A DNA stretch of 49,054 nucleotides from Thalassolituus sp. (GCA_006212115.1 PDUK01000013.1:1-49054), one strand, 5' to 3'; positions 9,279-17,408 are shown, counted from the stretch's first letter. Numbers and translations: made by a program. The notes: generated by a model not told the origin, from the sequence alone.

Positions 9279-9896
9279 ATGACTACAACGTCTAACGCGG
9301 TGGATCATCACGACGATCACCACCACGAACACGAAGCACACATGGCCGATATCGGTAACTTCGGTTTCTGGCTATACATTCTGAGTGACTGCCTGCTGTT
9401 CGCGACTCTGTTCGCTACCTTCGCGGTAATGAGCCAGAGCTTTGCAGGTGCCATCACTCCCGGCGAGTTGATTGATATCAACCTGCTTGCTGTACAGACT
9501 GCTGCTCTTCTGCTCAGTAGTTTTACATTTGGTGTTGCTATGCTGGCAGCACACAAGAAAAACATGTTCCAGCTGTGGCTGTGGATGGTTATTACCGGAT
9601 TGCTCGGTTTTGCGTTCCTCGCAATGGAAATCTACGAGTTCAATCACTTTGCACACGAAGGTGCGACACCACAGGTTAGCGGCTACTGGAGCTCGTTCTT
9701 TGCCCTGGTAGGCACGCACGGTCTTCACGTGACTGCAGGTCTGATCTGGATGGTGGTTCTTTTCTTCCACTTCCGTCGTGATGGCTTCAGCAGCAGCAAC
9801 ATGCAGCGCCTGTCTTACCTGAGCTTGTTCTGGCACTTCCTGGACATTATCTGGATCTGCGTATTCAGCTTCGTTTACCTGAGAGGTTTAATGTAA
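9279..9896 (+). CDS. cyoC: Cytochrome bo3 ubiquinol oxidase subunit III
   Basis: A 205-residue inner-membrane protein with five membrane helices after a His/Asp-rich cytoplasmic N-terminus (HHDDHHHEHEAH at residues 9-20). It contains the subunit III signatures FGFWLYILSDCLLF and LVGTHGLHVTAGLIWM and ends at the usual length for CyoC (about 204). It supports assembly and stability of the oxidase core. Its TAA stop shares one base with the ATG of cyoD (TAATG). The ribosome-binding region lies downstream of the intercistronic hairpin. Confidence 0.95.
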   Translation: MTTTSNAVDHHDDHHHEHEAHMADIGNFGFWLYILSDCLLFATLFATFAVMSQSFAGAITPGELIDINLLAVQTAALLLSSFTFGVAMLAAHKKNMFQLWLWMVITGLLGFAFLAMEIYEFNHFAHEGATPQVSGYWSSFFALVGTHGLHVTAGLIWMVVLFFHFRRDGFSSSNMQRLSYLSLFWHFLDIIWICVFSFVYLRGLM

Positions 9897-10231
9897 TGAG
9901 TCACGATAATCAAGGTCACGGTGGCGAAGCCCACGGCAGCCTGAAGGAATATATCATCGGTCTGATTCTGTCGATCGTACTGACGGTTATCCCTTTCTAC
10001 CTGGTAGCAACAGGCACATTCGGCGACACAGCAACTATCATCGCTATTATCGTTACGGCAGTAGCTCAGGTATTTGTTCAGCTGGTGTTCTTCCTGCACA
10101 TGAATGGCTCGTCTTCACAGACGTGGCTGACCATGTCGGGCATCTATGCAGTCTTCATTGTGGCGTTCGTCATTTTGGGCAGTATGTGGATCTTTGAACA
10201 CCTGAATCACAACCTCTTGATGGGTCACTGA
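9896..10231 (+). CDS. cyoD: Cytochrome bo3 ubiquinol oxidase subunit IV
   Basis: A 111-residue small subunit with three membrane helices after a short polar N-terminus rich in His and Gly. It contains the subunit IV segments KEYIIGLILSIVLTVIPF and QVFVQLVFFLHMN, and its length matches CyoD (about 109). It helps assemble the CuB centre (family knowledge). It is coupled to cyoC by a one-base overlap and is followed 14 bp later by cyoE. Confidence 0.95.
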   Translation: MSHDNQGHGGEAHGSLKEYIIGLILSIVLTVIPFYLVATGTFGDTATIIAIIVTAVAQVFVQLVFFLHMNGSSSQTWLTMSGIYAVFIVAFVILGSMWIFEHLNHNLLMGH

Positions 10232-10245
10232 TCATCGAGGCTCCT

Positions 10246-11136
10246 ATGTTCAAAGACCTGTTAGCCCTGACAAAGCCCGGAATTATCTTCGGTAATCTGA
10301 TTGCCTCTGTCAGTGGCTTCCTGCTCGCGGCCCAGGGAAATGTTGATTTTTTCCTGCTGGCGATGATGGTTATTGGTACCACTCTGGTGATTGCATCAGG
10401 GTGTATCTTCAATAACTACATCGACCGCGACATCGACCAGAAAATGGCACGTACACAAGATCGTGCACTTGCTCAGGGCCGCGTTAGCGGCTCACTGGCG
10501 TTGTCATTAGGGACGATTACAGGCGCACTTGGTTTTTATACCTTGTATGCGGGCACCAATACCATGGCGCTGTTGTTCGGCGTCATTGGTTTTATTGTTT
10601 ATGTTGGGTTTTACACCCTGCGTTATAAGCGTAGTTCTGTGTATGGCACTCTGGTTGGCAGCCTGTCTGGCGCTTGCCCTCCGGTTATCGGTTACGTCAG
10701 CGTAACGGGTAATTTTGATGTGGGCGCAGCAATATTGCTGGTGACCTTCTGCTTCTGGCAGATCCCACACTCTTATGCCATCGCAATCTGCCGCTACAGC
10801 GACTACAAAGCTGCTAACATTCCGGTTCTGCCGGTTGAGCAAGGCCTTGAAGCTGCACGCTTCCATATGTACTTCTACATTATGGGATTCGCACTCGCTG
10901 CCCTATTGCTTGCTGAACGCGGTTACGCGGGCACCATCTACACACTGGTGATTAGTCTGATGAGTCTGTACTGGCTCTATCTGGTAAAAGCCGGTAACAA
11001 GTTCCAGGACGAAGTCGCCTGGGGACGTAAATTGTTCGTCTTTTCGATTGTCACCATCACTGTGTTCAGTGTGCTGATATCGTTTGATTACGTCGTAAAA
11101 CCTGTTGAAGATACGGTGGTTCTCGCCAGCTTGTAA
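10246..11136 (+). CDS. cyoE: Protoheme IX farnesyltransferase (heme O synthase)
   Basis: A 296-residue polytopic UbiA-family prenyltransferase that adds a farnesyl group to heme B to make heme O, the high-spin heme of the bo3 oxidase. The first Asp-rich prenyl-diphosphate motif is NNYIDRDIDQKMARTQDRAL (about residues 46-65). The second region includes YKRSSVYGTLVGSLSGACPP and the DYKAANIPVLP stretch. The length equals that recalled for E. coli CyoE. It is the last classical cyo gene, and the operon continues into a SCO-family gene after 23 bp. Confidence 0.96.
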   Translation: MFKDLLALTKPGIIFGNLIASVSGFLLAAQGNVDFFLLAMMVIGTTLVIASGCIFNNYIDRDIDQKMARTQDRALAQGRVSGSLALSLGTITGALGFYTLYAGTNTMALLFGVIGFIVYVGFYTLRYKRSSVYGTLVGSLSGACPPVIGYVSVTGNFDVGAAILLVTFCFWQIPHSYAIAICRYSDYKAANIPVLPVEQGLEAARFHMYFYIMGFALAALLLAERGYAGTIYTLVISLMSLYWLYLVKAGNKFQDEVAWGRKLFVFSIVTITVFSVLISFDYVVKPVEDTVVLASL

Positions 11137-11159
11137 TACCCTCCCACTCAGAGCGTAAT

Positions 11160-11774
11160 ATGAAAGATCGAAACTATACGAAGTATGTACTGGTCGCGTT
11201 TTTTCTTCTGATGACAGGGCTGATAAGTCTATTTGCCCTGACGACCACTACGCCAATTGGCGTCACAGTGGAACCCATTTACGAACTGGGTGGGGACTTT
11301 ACCGCCGTCGGTACTGACGGTGAATTCTCCCTCTCTGATTTAAATGGCTCTGCCGTCGTCATGTACTTTGGCTTCCTGAGCTGTACTGAAGCCTGCCCCG
11401 ATTCAATCGCTGTATACCAGGCTGCTCGCAAAAAACTAACGCCAGAAGAACGCGAACAGGTTAAGTTCGTCTTTATCAGCGTAGATCCAGAGCGGGATAC
11501 ACCTGAAAAACTCAAACAGTTCGAATCCTTTTTCAATGGCCGTCTGATTGTCGTCACGGATACAGTTGACAACATTGAGACGCTGACCAAGCAATACGGC
11601 GTGTACTTTGATCTGGTGGATCTCGAAGGCTCTGCGCTGCAATACACAGTCGACCACTCCTCGCGCTTCTACATGGTGGACACCGAAGGCAATCTGGTGA
11701 CCGCGATGAGTCACAGCACAACACCCAATGAGCTAGCCGCTAAGATTCGACAGCTCCTGACTCCAACTGAATAA
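11160..11774 (+). CDS. SCO1/SenC family copper chaperone
   Basis: A 204-residue protein anchored by one N-terminal membrane helix (about residues 8-28) with a periplasmic thioredoxin-like domain. Copper ligands are visible as C75xxxC79 in LSCTEACPDS and the distal His in VDHSSRFYMVD. FISVDPERDTPEKL is the SCO family signature. SCO proteins deliver copper to cytochrome oxidase, usually to the CuA site. This operon's quinol oxidase lacks CuA, so a role at CuB or as a thiol-disulfide factor is more likely (inference). It lies 23 bp downstream of cyoE on the same strand. Confidence 0.9.
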   Translation: MKDRNYTKYVLVAFFLLMTGLISLFALTTTTPIGVTVEPIYELGGDFTAVGTDGEFSLSDLNGSAVVMYFGFLSCTEACPDSIAVYQAARKKLTPEEREQVKFVFISVDPERDTPEKLKQFESFFNGRLIVVTDTVDNIETLTKQYGVYFDLVDLEGSALQYTVDHSSRFYMVDTEGNLVTAMSHSTTPNELAAKIRQLLTPTE

Positions 11775-11805
11775 CCGGCGCTGTTACCGGCCATAAGGAC
11801 ACATC

Positions 11806-12297
11806 GTGATCAAACCACTGACACTGCTTCTATCCGCTGCGCTCTCCCACTCTGTTATTGCCGACACGTCGATGACAGAGGTGCTTGATGAGCATGGTAT
11901 TGTCGGTTGCAAACCTCAGCTCGAAGCACTTGCTGACAGCGTGATTGGTGAAAACGAACACCGCCTACACCTCTATCAACCGAAGCGCCATGCCGACAAG
12001 TACCCTTTCTCTGTTACTGGCATCATTTCTTACCGGGATCAGGAGGCACAGATTGAGTTCAATGCCAGCCCGATGATCGAAGGCGGCTGCGAAGTATCCT
12101 ATGTAGAATCGTTCGCACTGCCCGAAACCTGCGTAAAAATTCGCGAAGAAGTGTTCAAAAAGTGGAAGTTTGTCGGCCGTCTCAGCGACAAAAGTTTCTT
12201 CCTGCACCACAAGAAAGAACTCGCACGCAATGCGACGCTGACATCCATTAACTCCGGCGCTGCCTGCTTAATCACTCGCCGCGACAGCGGAATCTGA
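11806..12297 (+). CDS. Small exported four-cysteine protein of unknown function
   Basis: 163 residues from a GTG start. I do not recognise the family. The first 19 residues form a signal peptide (Lys-Pro then LTLLLSAAL, cleavage near Ala19), so the mature protein is probably periplasmic. It contains exactly four Cys (about 35, 95, 109, 154), which could make two disulfides or bind metal. It lies between the SCO gene (31 bp upstream) and cobB (8 bp downstream), on the same strand and probably the same transcript. By position a role in oxidase or copper maturation is possible, but nothing in the sequence proves it. Confidence 0.75.
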   Translation: MIKPLTLLLSAALSHSVIADTSMTEVLDEHGIVGCKPQLEALADSVIGENEHRLHLYQPKRHADKYPFSVTGIISYRDQEAQIEFNASPMIEGGCEVSYVESFALPETCVKIREEVFKKWKFVGRLSDKSFFLHHKKELARNATLTSINSGAACLITRRDSGI

Positions 12298-12305
12298 TTC
12301 CCGCC

Positions 12306-13007
12306 ATGACGGATAGAGCACCGCACCAGCGTATCGTCGTACTCACTGGTGCGGGTATCTCAGCCGAATCAGGCATCAATACCTTTCGCGACAATGGAGG
12401 CTTATGGGAGAACCATCGCCTCGAAGATGTTGCCACTCCAGAAGCTTTCTCTCGTGATCCAGCCCTGGTTCAGCGCTTCTACAACCTTCGCCGCGCACAA
12501 CTGAATTCTGTTACCTACAACGCTGCGCATAAGGCTCTGGCGGAATTTGAGCGAAACTTTCACGGCGAATTTCTACTGGTAACCCAGAATGTCGACCACC
12601 TACACCGCCTGTCAGGTTCACAGAACCTGATTCATATGCACGGTGAGCTTCGAAAATCACGCTGCACGACCACCAATCTAGTGTACGACCAGCTCGACGA
12701 TATCGACGTCCATACGCATTGTGACTGCTGCAATACGCCGACACTACGACCTCATATCGTCTGGTTTGGAGAGATGCCGCTTCTGATGGACGACATCTAC
12801 GCCGCACTGGAACAATGTGACCTCTTTATAAGCATAGGAACCTCTGGCAACGTCTACCCTGCCGCCGGTTTTGTTGAGGTCGCCAACAGCGTGGGGGCTC
12901 GAACAGTAGAAATAAACCTCGAACCATCCAGAGGTGTCACCTTATTCCATGAAGCCTATCAAGGGCCAGCATCCGTTGCTGTGCCCGAGTTCCTAACGAA
13001 CCTTTAG
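12306..13007 (+). CDS. cobB: Sir2-family NAD-dependent protein deacylase
   Basis: A 233-residue sirtuin that removes acyl groups from lysines, consuming NAD. The NAD-binding motif GAGISAESGINTFRD is at residues 15-29, QNVDHLH at 94-100 and the catalytic His at 112 (HMHGE). Candidate zinc Cys are C120 and the cluster C139/C141/C142. Y59 and R62 (FYNLRR) match the Tyr-x-x-Arg pair that favours negatively charged acyl groups in SIRT5-type enzymes, so desuccinylation is plausible. VWFGEMP and NVYPAAGF are class signatures. It lies 8 bp after the four-Cys protein, as the last gene of the cyo cluster. The downstream hairpin serves as terminator. Confidence 0.94.
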   Translation: MTDRAPHQRIVVLTGAGISAESGINTFRDNGGLWENHRLEDVATPEAFSRDPALVQRFYNLRRAQLNSVTYNAAHKALAEFERNFHGEFLLVTQNVDHLHRLSGSQNLIHMHGELRKSRCTTTNLVYDQLDDIDVHTHCDCCNTPTLRPHIVWFGEMPLLMDDIYAALEQCDLFISIGTSGNVYPAAGFVEVANSVGARTVEINLEPSRGVTLFHEAYQGPASVAVPEFLTNL

Positions 13008-13049
13008 TGTTTCATCTCCACCTAAGAAAAGCCCGCAAGACACGCGCAT

Positions 13050-13075
13050 AAAAAACCCGCCGAAGCGGGTTTCTT
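13050..13075. terminator. Bidirectional intrinsic terminator between cobB and amt
   Basis: AACCCGC (13054-13060), a 4-nt loop CGAA and GCGGGTT (13065-13071) form a 7-bp stem. Read on the minus strand the loop is TTCG and a run of six T follows, a good terminator for the amt gene. On the plus strand the tail TTCTT is weaker but adequate for the cobB transcript. Confidence 0.85.
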
Positions 13076-13097
13076 GTGCGTATCAACCAATCGCGAA

Positions 13098-14327
13098 TCA
13101 ATCGTCGTTTGTTGAACCAATTTTGTGAATCGACAGGTCAGCACCGTTGAACTCTTCTTCTTCGCTCAGACGAATACCCGACACAGCTTTCACCAAGCCG
13201 TAAACGATAAAGCCACCAATCACAGCAACCGCGATACCGGCAACAGTACCGATCAGCTGAGACATCAGGCTAACGCCACCAAGGCCACCCATCGCTTCGG
13301 TACCGAAGATACCGCACGCAATACCACCCCAGGCACCACACAGGCCGTGCAGAGGCCATACGCCCAGTACGTCATCGAATTTAGGGAACTTGTTCTGCGC
13401 CAGGGTGAATACCCAGACGAACAATGCACCGGCAACACCACCCACCAGTAACGCACCAATCGGGTGAAGTACGTCAGAACCCGCACATACCGCGACCAGA
13501 CCAGCCAGTGGACCGTTGTGAATAAAGCCCGGGTCGTTACGACCGACGATCATCGCCACAACGACACCGCCAACCATAGCCATCAGGCTGTTTACAGCAA
13601 CCAGACCAGAGATGCCGTCCAATGTTTGAGCAGACATCACGTTAAATCCGAACCAACCGACAGTCAGAATCCACGCGCCCATCGCCAGCCAAGGGATATT
13701 TGAAGGCGCGAATGCAGTGACTTTTCCATCACGGTAACGACCTTTACGTGAACCCAGCAGAACCACTGCTGCAAACGCAATCCAACCACCTACACCGTGT
13801 ACAACAACAGAACCGGCAAAATCATGGAAGCCTGCACCGTAGGTTTCTTCCAGCCAGCCCTGCAGGCTGAAACCAAATACGGCATTGCCATTCCAGATGA
13901 TGCCTTCGAAGAATGGGTAGACGAATGCAACGGTCAGCGCGGAAGCAATCAATACTGGGTAGAACTTAGCGCGCTCTGCAATACCACCAGAAACAATGGC
14001 TGGAATCGCCGCAGCAAAGGTCAGGAGGAAGAAGAACTTAACCAGCTCGTATCCGTTGTTTTCGGTCAGCTCAGCGGCGCTGGCAAAGAAATCCATGCCG
14101 TAGGCAACCTGATAACCGATAAAGAAGTAGGCGATGGTTGAAACGCCAAAGTCGGTAATAATTTTAACCAGTGCGTTAACCTGGTTCTTGTGACGCACGG
14201 TACCGACTTCAAGAAAAGCGAAGCCCGCGTGCATAGCCAGTACCATAATGGCACCCAGCAAAATGAACATAGTGTTCGCGCTGTACATAAGTGTTTCGAC
14301 AGCTGAGTTAATACCTGTGATATCCAC
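13098..14327 (-). CDS. amt: Ammonium transporter (Amt family)
   Basis: A 409-residue polytopic transporter for ammonium with about 11 membrane helices. The pore twin-His pair is H177 (VVVHGVGGW) and H327 (WPLHGLCGAWGG), and the ammonium-site Asp is D169 (HDFAGS). GGIAERAKFYP and NQVNALVKIITDF are typical family segments. The start is a GTG at 14327 with AGAGGA seven bases upstream. No glnK/PII gene flanks it in this window, which is unusual for amtB. The upstream region carries a sigma-54 promoter candidate and a near-consensus NtrC site, so nitrogen-limitation control is likely. A terminator follows. Confidence 0.94.
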   Translation of the reverse strand: MDITGINSAVETLMYSANTMFILLGAIMVLAMHAGFAFLEVGTVRHKNQVNALVKIITDFGVSTIAYFFIGYQVAYGMDFFASAAELTENNGYELVKFFFLLTFAAAIPAIVSGGIAERAKFYPVLIASALTVAFVYPFFEGIIWNGNAVFGFSLQGWLEETYGAGFHDFAGSVVVHGVGGWIAFAAVVLLGSRKGRYRDGKVTAFAPSNIPWLAMGAWILTVGWFGFNVMSAQTLDGISGLVAVNSLMAMVGGVVVAMIVGRNDPGFIHNGPLAGLVAVCAGSDVLHPIGALLVGGVAGALFVWVFTLAQNKFPKFDDVLGVWPLHGLCGAWGGIACGIFGTEAMGGLGGVSLMSQLIGTVAGIAVAVIGGFIVYGLVKAVSGIRLSEEEEFNGADLSIHKIGSTNDD

Positions 14328-14369
14328 GAGTAATCCTCTGATAGTTCGTTTTAGTTGTGTCTGGCGCGG

Positions 14370-14386
14370 CGCACTCTATCGGTGCC
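14370..14386. promoter_or_regulatory. Weak NtrC-like dyad in the amt leader
   Basis: GCAC-N5-CGGTGC matches the NtrC half-sites imperfectly. It would lie about 45-60 nt downstream of the predicted transcription start, the position of a low-affinity governor site rather than an enhancer. Speculative. Confidence 0.3.
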
Positions 14387-14442
14387 CTTTGCGCATAGTC
14401 GGGGCAGTTATCCCCTAAAGTCCATTAACAGGGAGACGATAA

Positions 14443-14458
14443 AGCAGGATTTATGCCA
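14443..14458 (-). promoter_or_regulatory. rpoN-dependent promoter: Candidate sigma-54 promoter of amt
   Basis: On the minus strand the sequence reads TGGCAT-AAATC-CTGCT, matching the TGGCAC-N5-TTGCW consensus. The invariant GG and GC are separated by exactly 10 bp. The predicted start near 14432 gives a leader of about 105 nt before the GTG start of amt. Confidence 0.65.
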
Positions 14459-14607
14459 TTTTGTCCACTTTGGCAAAACCAAGAAAGAAAAAACGCCCAA
14501 AAGTAGAGCCGAAGCGCCCTACAGGGATGCATTGCGAAGATTGAATGAGTGAACGCAAGAAGAGCAGGCCAGATTAAGGCACTAATTTTTATCACCGATA
14601 AATAAAT

Positions 14608-14624
14608 TGCACACCAATGGTGCA
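14608..14624. promoter_or_regulatory. Near-consensus NtrC enhancer site
   Basis: TGCAC-ACCAA-TGGTGCA is a 17-bp dyad matching the NtrC operator pattern TGCAC-N5-TGGTGCA. It lies about 180 bp upstream of the predicted sigma-54 start, an acceptable enhancer distance. It sits immediately past the stop codon of the upstream PNPOx-like gene. Confidence 0.7.
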
Positions 14625-14628
14625 CCCA

Positions 14629-15126
14629 TTACTTATCAGACCACATCCCACTCATCATCACAGGATAAGTAACGGGTTTATAGTCAGTAAATTCAATATC
14701 CCGAACCACCTCAAAGTCACGCCACAGCAAGCGAGCTCCTTTCATCCACTGCGTTGCAGCAACCCGGCTTTCGATCAGCTTCAGCTCTTCTGCCGTTGCT
14801 TTACGAACTGGTCCAGCTTTTCCACACAATCGTATGCCAGGCTCAGACACGAATCGACCGGTAAGTAATGACTTAAGCCAGAACCAACGCCCTACATTTA
14901 CTGCCGACACGCAGACGTTCGGATTCGAGTCTATGTTCTCGCCCAATGTCACTGCGTAATGATCGAAGAAGAACCCCGTCTGATCATCACGGAGAAACAC
15001 CGTGCCGACAGGTGTAATGTGCGGTGTACCGTCAGGGCAGACCGTCGCAATGGAGCAATGCACTGCTGAGGCCTGCGACTGCTCTAACGTGCGTTTGACT
15101 TGTGGCCAATTCGATTTTAATGACAT
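14629..15126 (-). CDS. Pyridoxamine 5'-phosphate oxidase-like FMN-binding protein
   Basis: A 165-residue single-domain split-barrel flavoprotein. The N-terminal part (VHCSIATVCPDGTPHITPVGTV) has the pattern of the PNPOx-like superfamily, in which a short beta strand, a DG turn and a following strand contact FMN. FFFDHY, and NPNVCVSAVN further on, continue the barrel. It is much shorter than true PdxH and lacks its full substrate-binding regions, so the substrate is unknown; heme, F420- or FMN-linked reductases occur in the superfamily. The ATG at 15126 follows a strong GGGAGG ribosome-binding site. It lies between rlmKL and the amt control region, all on the minus strand. Confidence 0.8.
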   Translation of the reverse strand: MSLKSNWPQVKRTLEQSQASAVHCSIATVCPDGTPHITPVGTVFLRDDQTGFFFDHYAVTLGENIDSNPNVCVSAVNVGRWFWLKSLLTGRFVSEPGIRLCGKAGPVRKATAEELKLIESRVAATQWMKGARLLWRDFEVVRDIEFTDYKPVTYPVMMSGMWSDK

Positions 15127-15161
15127 GCTTTAACCCTCCCTGGTTAAGCCAAGATTAAAGT

Positions 15162-17312
15162 TTAATTGCGGTGCGAGATTTCAAAACACACATGGATATT
15201 CTGGCGGCGCTCATAGTCTGTAGGAATCGACTTACCTGTGACGTCTCGCACCACAAACTCCGCTAAGGCCTCACGATCGAGGCGGAATTTGCGCAAGTTA
15301 TTGGAAAAGACCAAGGTGCCACCCGGCGCCAGTCGATCCATCGCCATACGTATCAAGTCAGCATGATCTCGCTGAATATCCAGCACGCCTTCCATACGCT
15401 TCGAGTTTGAGAAAGTCGGCGGGTCCATAAAGATCAGATCGTACTCGCCAGTATCGTCTTTCAGCCACTGCAGACAGTCAGCCTGAACAAAACTGTGCTC
15501 ATCCGGGTTCAGATCATTGGCGCGGAAGTTATCCTTGCCCCAGTTGAGGTAAGTACGGGACATATCCACGCTGGTTGTCTGTGCTCCGGCCACTGCGGCA
15601 TGGAGTGAAGCGGTCGCCGTGTAGCAGAATAAATTCAGGAAGCGCTTACCACTCGCCTGCTTAGCGATATGCAGACGGGTCGGCCTATGATCGAGGAATA
15701 ACCCGGTGTCCAGGTAGTCACGGAGATTCACCAGTACATTCACCTGCCCTTCACGGACGGCCATGGTGCGTTTCTCGTCACTCTGTTTTTCATACTGACG
15801 CTTGCCGCTCTGGCGCTCCCGACGCTTGAGTACGACTTGCTCGGCGGGTACGCCCGTCACTTCGGGCAATGCAGCCAACACATCCAATAAGCGCTTTTCA
15901 GCCACTTGCGGGTCAACAGACTTAGGGGGAACGTATTCCTGTACGTGGAGCCAGTCTTCATAACGATCAACCGCCACGGCGTATTCGGGAATATCGGCAT
16001 CGTAAATCCGATAGCAATGGACATTCTCACGTTTGGCCCATTTACCCAGATTCTTCATATTCTTTTTAAGACGGTTCGCGAACGCTTCTACCGGGCCTCG
16101 TATCGCAGTAGGTTGCGGTCGCGAGGAGCGTTCATCAGCAGCACCGAAGACCAAAAGTTTGGTCTCAATCTTACCGTTCATAAACTTGTATTGCTTATCA
16201 AGCGGCCTGCGTATAGCTCGGGCCAGATCGATGTTGCCGGTAAAAATTGCCAGACGCCATTCCGGTAACTTCATGGTCGCGTCATGAAGTTGCTGATAAA
16301 GCGGAGCAAGCTGCGGCAGCTCACTCAGACGCTCACCATAAGGGGGGTTGGAGATAACCATTCCGCCCTGCTGAATAACGTCCTTCTGGATGCGAAGGTC
16401 ATTAATATCGCGACGTTCGAGGTGCACTTTGCCAGTAAGCCCTGAGCGCTCGAGGTTTTTGTTCGCTGCATTCAGCTGCTCGGAGTCGATGTCGAAGCCG
16501 TACAATCGATTCTTCATGCTGTTGATGCCATCGGTACGACGCTGACGCGCTTCCTCCACCAGCTTCATCCACAGCTTACGTTCATGGCTTTTCCAGCGCT
16601 CGAAGCCCCAACCCTGTCGGTTCAGTCCCGGGGCGACATCCGCCGCCATCAGCCCCGCTTCGATCAGCAAGGTGCCGGAGCCACACATAGGATCGACCAG
16701 GGTTTTTCCTTCCTTCGCCAGATCTGGCCAGCCGGCCCGGATCAACAATGCTGCGGCGAGGTTTTCTTTTAAGGGTGCCTTACCCGGCTGCAAACGATAT
16801 CCACGGCGATGCATGCTTTCGCCAGAGACGTTAAGAAACAACGACAGACGGCCTTTACGTAGCTGGGCCTCAATACGGATATCTCCCGATTTGTCGACAG
16901 ACGGACGTACACCTGTCTGCTCGCGAAACACATCCACCACGGCGTCTTTAATACGTTGAGCACCAAACTGGGTGTTATTCAGAAACCGGCTGCTGCCGTG
17001 GAAATCGATGCGGAACGTTGCATCTACGGGAAATAGCGATGGCCAATCGACAGACTTCGCCATTTTGTACATTTCGTCAGCGCTTTCCACCTGACATTCC
17101 TGTAACGGCAACAACAGGCGGCTGGCCAGTCGTGACCACAAACACACCCGATAAGCGGCTTCGAGATCGCCGTGCCAATACACGCCAATATGGCTTTCTT
17201 TATCAACACTTCCGCCTAAGTGTCTGATTTCATCTGCGAGAAGCGCTTCCGTACCTTTTGCGCAAACCGCCAGCCAATTGGTGTTGGGATCGTTGTATTC
17301 CACGTCACTCAT
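15162..17312 (-). CDS. rlmL: Bifunctional 23S rRNA methyltransferase (m2G2445/m7G2069)
   Basis: A fused RlmKL protein of about 716 residues (E. coli about 702). The N-terminal THUMP domain (about 1-160) leads into the RlmL methyltransferase, with SAM motif DPMCGSGTLLIEAG and the amino-methylation motif NPPYGERL. The C-terminal RlmK methyltransferase has the LNLFCYTATASLHAA motif I and MDPPTFSNSKRM. It modifies guanines of 23S rRNA during large-subunit assembly. Several nearby starts are possible (GTG 17324, ATG 17321, ATG 17312); the last is chosen because it begins closest to the conserved domain, but none has a clear ribosome-binding site. It is divergent from rmf, a neighbour relationship I recall from Pseudomonas. 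Confidence 0.93.
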   Translation of the reverse strand: MSDVEYNDPNTNWLAVCAKGTEALLADEIRHLGGSVDKESHIGVYWHGDLEAAYRVCLWSRLASRLLLPLQECQVESADEMYKMAKSVDWPSLFPVDATFRIDFHGSSRFLNNTQFGAQRIKDAVVDVFREQTGVRPSVDKSGDIRIEAQLRKGRLSLFLNVSGESMHRRGYRLQPGKAPLKENLAAALLIRAGWPDLAKEGKTLVDPMCGSGTLLIEAGLMAADVAPGLNRQGWGFERWKSHERKLWMKLVEEARQRRTDGINSMKNRLYGFDIDSEQLNAANKNLERSGLTGKVHLERRDINDLRIQKDVIQQGGMVISNPPYGERLSELPQLAPLYQQLHDATMKLPEWRLAIFTGNIDLARAIRRPLDKQYKFMNGKIETKLLVFGAADERSSRPQPTAIRGPVEAFANRLKKNMKNLGKWAKRENVHCYRIYDADIPEYAVAVDRYEDWLHVQEYVPPKSVDPQVAEKRLLDVLAALPEVTGVPAEQVVLKRRERQSGKRQYEKQSDEKRTMAVREGQVNVLVNLRDYLDTGLFLDHRPTRLHIAKQASGKRFLNLFCYTATASLHAAVAGAQTTSVDMSRTYLNWGKDNFRANDLNPDEHSFVQADCLQWLKDDTGEYDLIFMDPPTFSNSKRMEGVLDIQRDHADLIRMAMDRLAPGGTLVFSNNLRKFRLDREALAEFVVRDVTGKSIPTDYERRQNIHVCFEISHRN

Positions 17313-17387
17313 ACAGTGCATCACTCTGGGTAATAGCTAACGGCTTCTAAAATAGATCCCGTTAGAACAAATCAATCATTAACATTC

Positions 17388-17408
17388 ACCGTGTTGTCAC
17401 GGTACAAC
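17388..17408. promoter_or_regulatory. Nested inverted repeats upstream of rmf
   Basis: ACCGTG-ttgt-CACGGT (17388-17403) is a perfect 6-bp dyad. Sharing its centre is GTTGT-cacggt-ACAAC (17393-17408). The two cannot fold at once. The site lies about 70 bp before rmf in the rlmL-rmf divergent region and may be a regulator site or an RNA switch (inference). Confidence 0.4.

Larger units (their letters stand above)
14328..14628 (-). promoter_or_regulatory. 301-bp control region of amt
   Basis: This gap between the amt start and the end of the PNPOx-like gene holds no convincing gene. It contains a sigma-54 -24/-12 promoter candidate (14443-14458), a consensus-like NtrC dyad (14608-14624) and a weaker NtrC-like dyad nearer the gene (14370-14386), each annotated separately. 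Confidence 0.6.

Noticed and set aside
14371..14387. GGGCAC...GTGC on the minus strand as a sigma-54 promoter
   Set aside because: The GG and GC elements are two bases too far apart (12 instead of 10); the site at 14443-14458 has the correct spacing.
14355..14552. 65-codon plus-strand frame upstream of amt
   Set aside because: It lies over the sigma-54/NtrC control region, has no ribosome-binding site and no recognisable sequence.
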